A stretch of 13,568 bases of DNA from Butyricicoccus sp. Lineage in GTDB: Bacteria > Bacillota > Clostridia > Oscillospirales > Butyricicoccaceae. The notes under the pieces are model-generated. The model searched no databases, was not told the DNA's origin, and was given only the letters and a program-made list of their open reading frames with translations. A program made the translations under genes and the position numbers. The stretch lies in the NCBI GenBank assembly GCA_020025755.1, contig JAHHRO010000047.1, positions 1-13,568 of the forward strand, read 5' to 3'. Within the stretch, counting starts at the first letter, position 1; every line of letters starts with the position of its first letter. Of this stretch, positions 13,121 through 13,568 are shown one piece after another.

Positions 13121-13178
13121 GACCCAAATGGCTGTATCTGATCCGTTTCAAAAGATCACAAAACACCCCCTTTGGGTC
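13121..13178 (-). promoter_or_regulatory. Stem between riboswitch and terminator in the alsT leader
   Basis: On the minus strand GACCCAAA (13178-13171) pairs exactly with TTTGGGTC (13128-13121); inside it TGATC pairs with GATCA. The element lies between the aptamer and the terminator-like stem, where an antiterminator or linker would be expected. Confidence 0.45.
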
Positions 13179-13187
13179 AAAAATCCA

Positions 13188-13377
13188 CTCTGTCCTTTTG
13201 CCTGAGAGATTAGCGCACGTCCTGTACGCCTTGCACCTTCGGCACTCGCGATCCGAGATTCTCCAGAGCCACATCCGTTTATAGTCATGATCTGCCCAAA
13301 AGCAGAAACCTGAGAGTTTTACTCCTTCGGTAAGCACATGGCTTTTTCCTAAAAACTTCGTTTGTCGGTATTGAATT
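13188..13377 (-). promoter_or_regulatory. Glycine riboswitch (gcvT type), first aptamer degenerate
   Basis: Read on the minus strand, the second aptamer is canonical: CTCTGGAGA (13268-13260), GTGCCGAAGGTGCAA (core CCGAAG at 13242-13237), CTCTCAGGCAAAAGGACAG (13208-13190), with closing CTCTG/CAGAG. An upstream copy shows TTACCGAAGGAGTAAA (CCGAAG at 13330-13325) and CTCTCAGG (13316-13309), but not the GGAGA strand that should pair with CTCTC, and its 3' closing strand instead forms a TCTGC/GCAGA hairpin (13306-13291). The message starts near 13377, so the missing strand cannot lie further up. It controls alsT. The sense of regulation (on or off) is not certain. Confidence 0.92.
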
Positions 13378-13383
13378 ATCTTT

Positions 13384-13412
13384 AGCCTATCACACTTGCA
13401 GGAAAGTGTCAA
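13384..13412 (-). promoter_or_regulatory. Promoter of the riboswitch-alsT unit
   Basis: On the minus strand TTGACA (13412-13407), 17 nt, and TAGGCT (13389-13384) preceded by TGA (extended -10), which compensates for the poor -10. The start is near 13377. Confidence 0.7.
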
Positions 13413-13489
13413 GTGAAGCTTCATAAATTTTCTCAAATTAAAGGAAAACAGTGTGAAATCGTCATCGTCTGCTGTTATGATCAAACAAA

Positions 13490-13515
13490 AAGCGTGCGCC
13501 CTCAGGCGCACGCTT
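13490..13515 (-). terminator. Terminator of a gene beyond the right edge
   Basis: AAGCGTGCGCC (13490-13500) and GGCGCACGCTT (13505-13515) form a perfect 11-bp GC-rich stem with a CTCA loop. On the minus strand it is followed by TTTGTTTGATC, so it ends a minus-strand gene whose body lies outside; a TAA at 13567-13565 could be its stop. Confidence 0.85.
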
Positions 13516-13568
13516 CAGCTTGTAGAAAAAGGCTTTTCGCTGTTTTTTATTGGAGCAAAGCGACTTAA

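Noticed and set aside
13516..13568. Partial coding sequence at the right edge
   Set aside because: Only about 50 nt remain; two frames end here and none can be tied to a protein, so only the terminator is called.

Overview
The window looks like a chromosomal segment of a low-to-middle GC Firmicute of the class Clostridia. The grounds are strong AGGAGG-type ribosome binding sites, sigma-A promoters with 17-nt spacers, a CCA-encoding tRNA, a Cys-X-Cys ArsR regulator beside a P1B-type metal pump, a CD3324-family small protein, and a glycine-riboswitch-controlled AGCS symporter. I cannot name a genus from sequence alone. I see no transposase, phage gene or CRISPR array; this is housekeeping and accessory core, not a mobile island.

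Left part (1-3400). A divergent promoter pair near the left edge drives an off-window minus-strand gene and a DUF1624/HGSNAT-like acyltransferase membrane protein. Then come smpB and, 22 nt later, ssrA (tmRNA): both parts of the trans-translation ribosome-rescue system, closed by a 16-bp-stem bidirectional terminator. Facing them is a small Ntn-hydrolase of the choloylglycine/penicillin-acylase superfamily, and then a CD3324-family small DNA-binding-like protein with a striking leader of mutually exclusive stems.

Middle (3400-8980). An AraC-type regulator and a MATE exporter lie on the minus strand. Divergent from them is a Zn/Cd-type export system: a free-standing HMA metallochaperone-like domain, a P1B-2 ATPase lacking its own N-terminal metal-binding domain, and a convergent ArsR/CadC-like repressor gene. 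A near-consensus promoter and a perfect ArsR/SmtB-style palindrome sit just upstream of the HMA gene, so the circuit can be read from the DNA: metal releases ArsR from the operator and the pump is made. tRNA-Leu(CAG) follows.

Right part (8980-13568, all minus strand). tyrA (prephenate dehydrogenase) lies 3 nt behind a VanZ-like membrane protein; upstream is a small unknown membrane protein with a hairpin leader; then a 200-nt intergenic region that folds as a long rod with G-U-rich helices and ends in a terminator (candidate structured ncRNA, possibly 6S-like); then a sodium:alanine/glycine symporter (alsT) preceded by a glycine riboswitch whose first aptamer is degenerate and by a candidate expression platform. 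A terminator at the right edge closes an off-window gene.

The most rewarding items for a second look are the rod-shaped RNA at about 11394-11600, the bistable leader of the CD3324 gene at 3229-3301, the incomplete first glycine aptamer, and the tmRNA tag that has no in-frame alanine resume codon.
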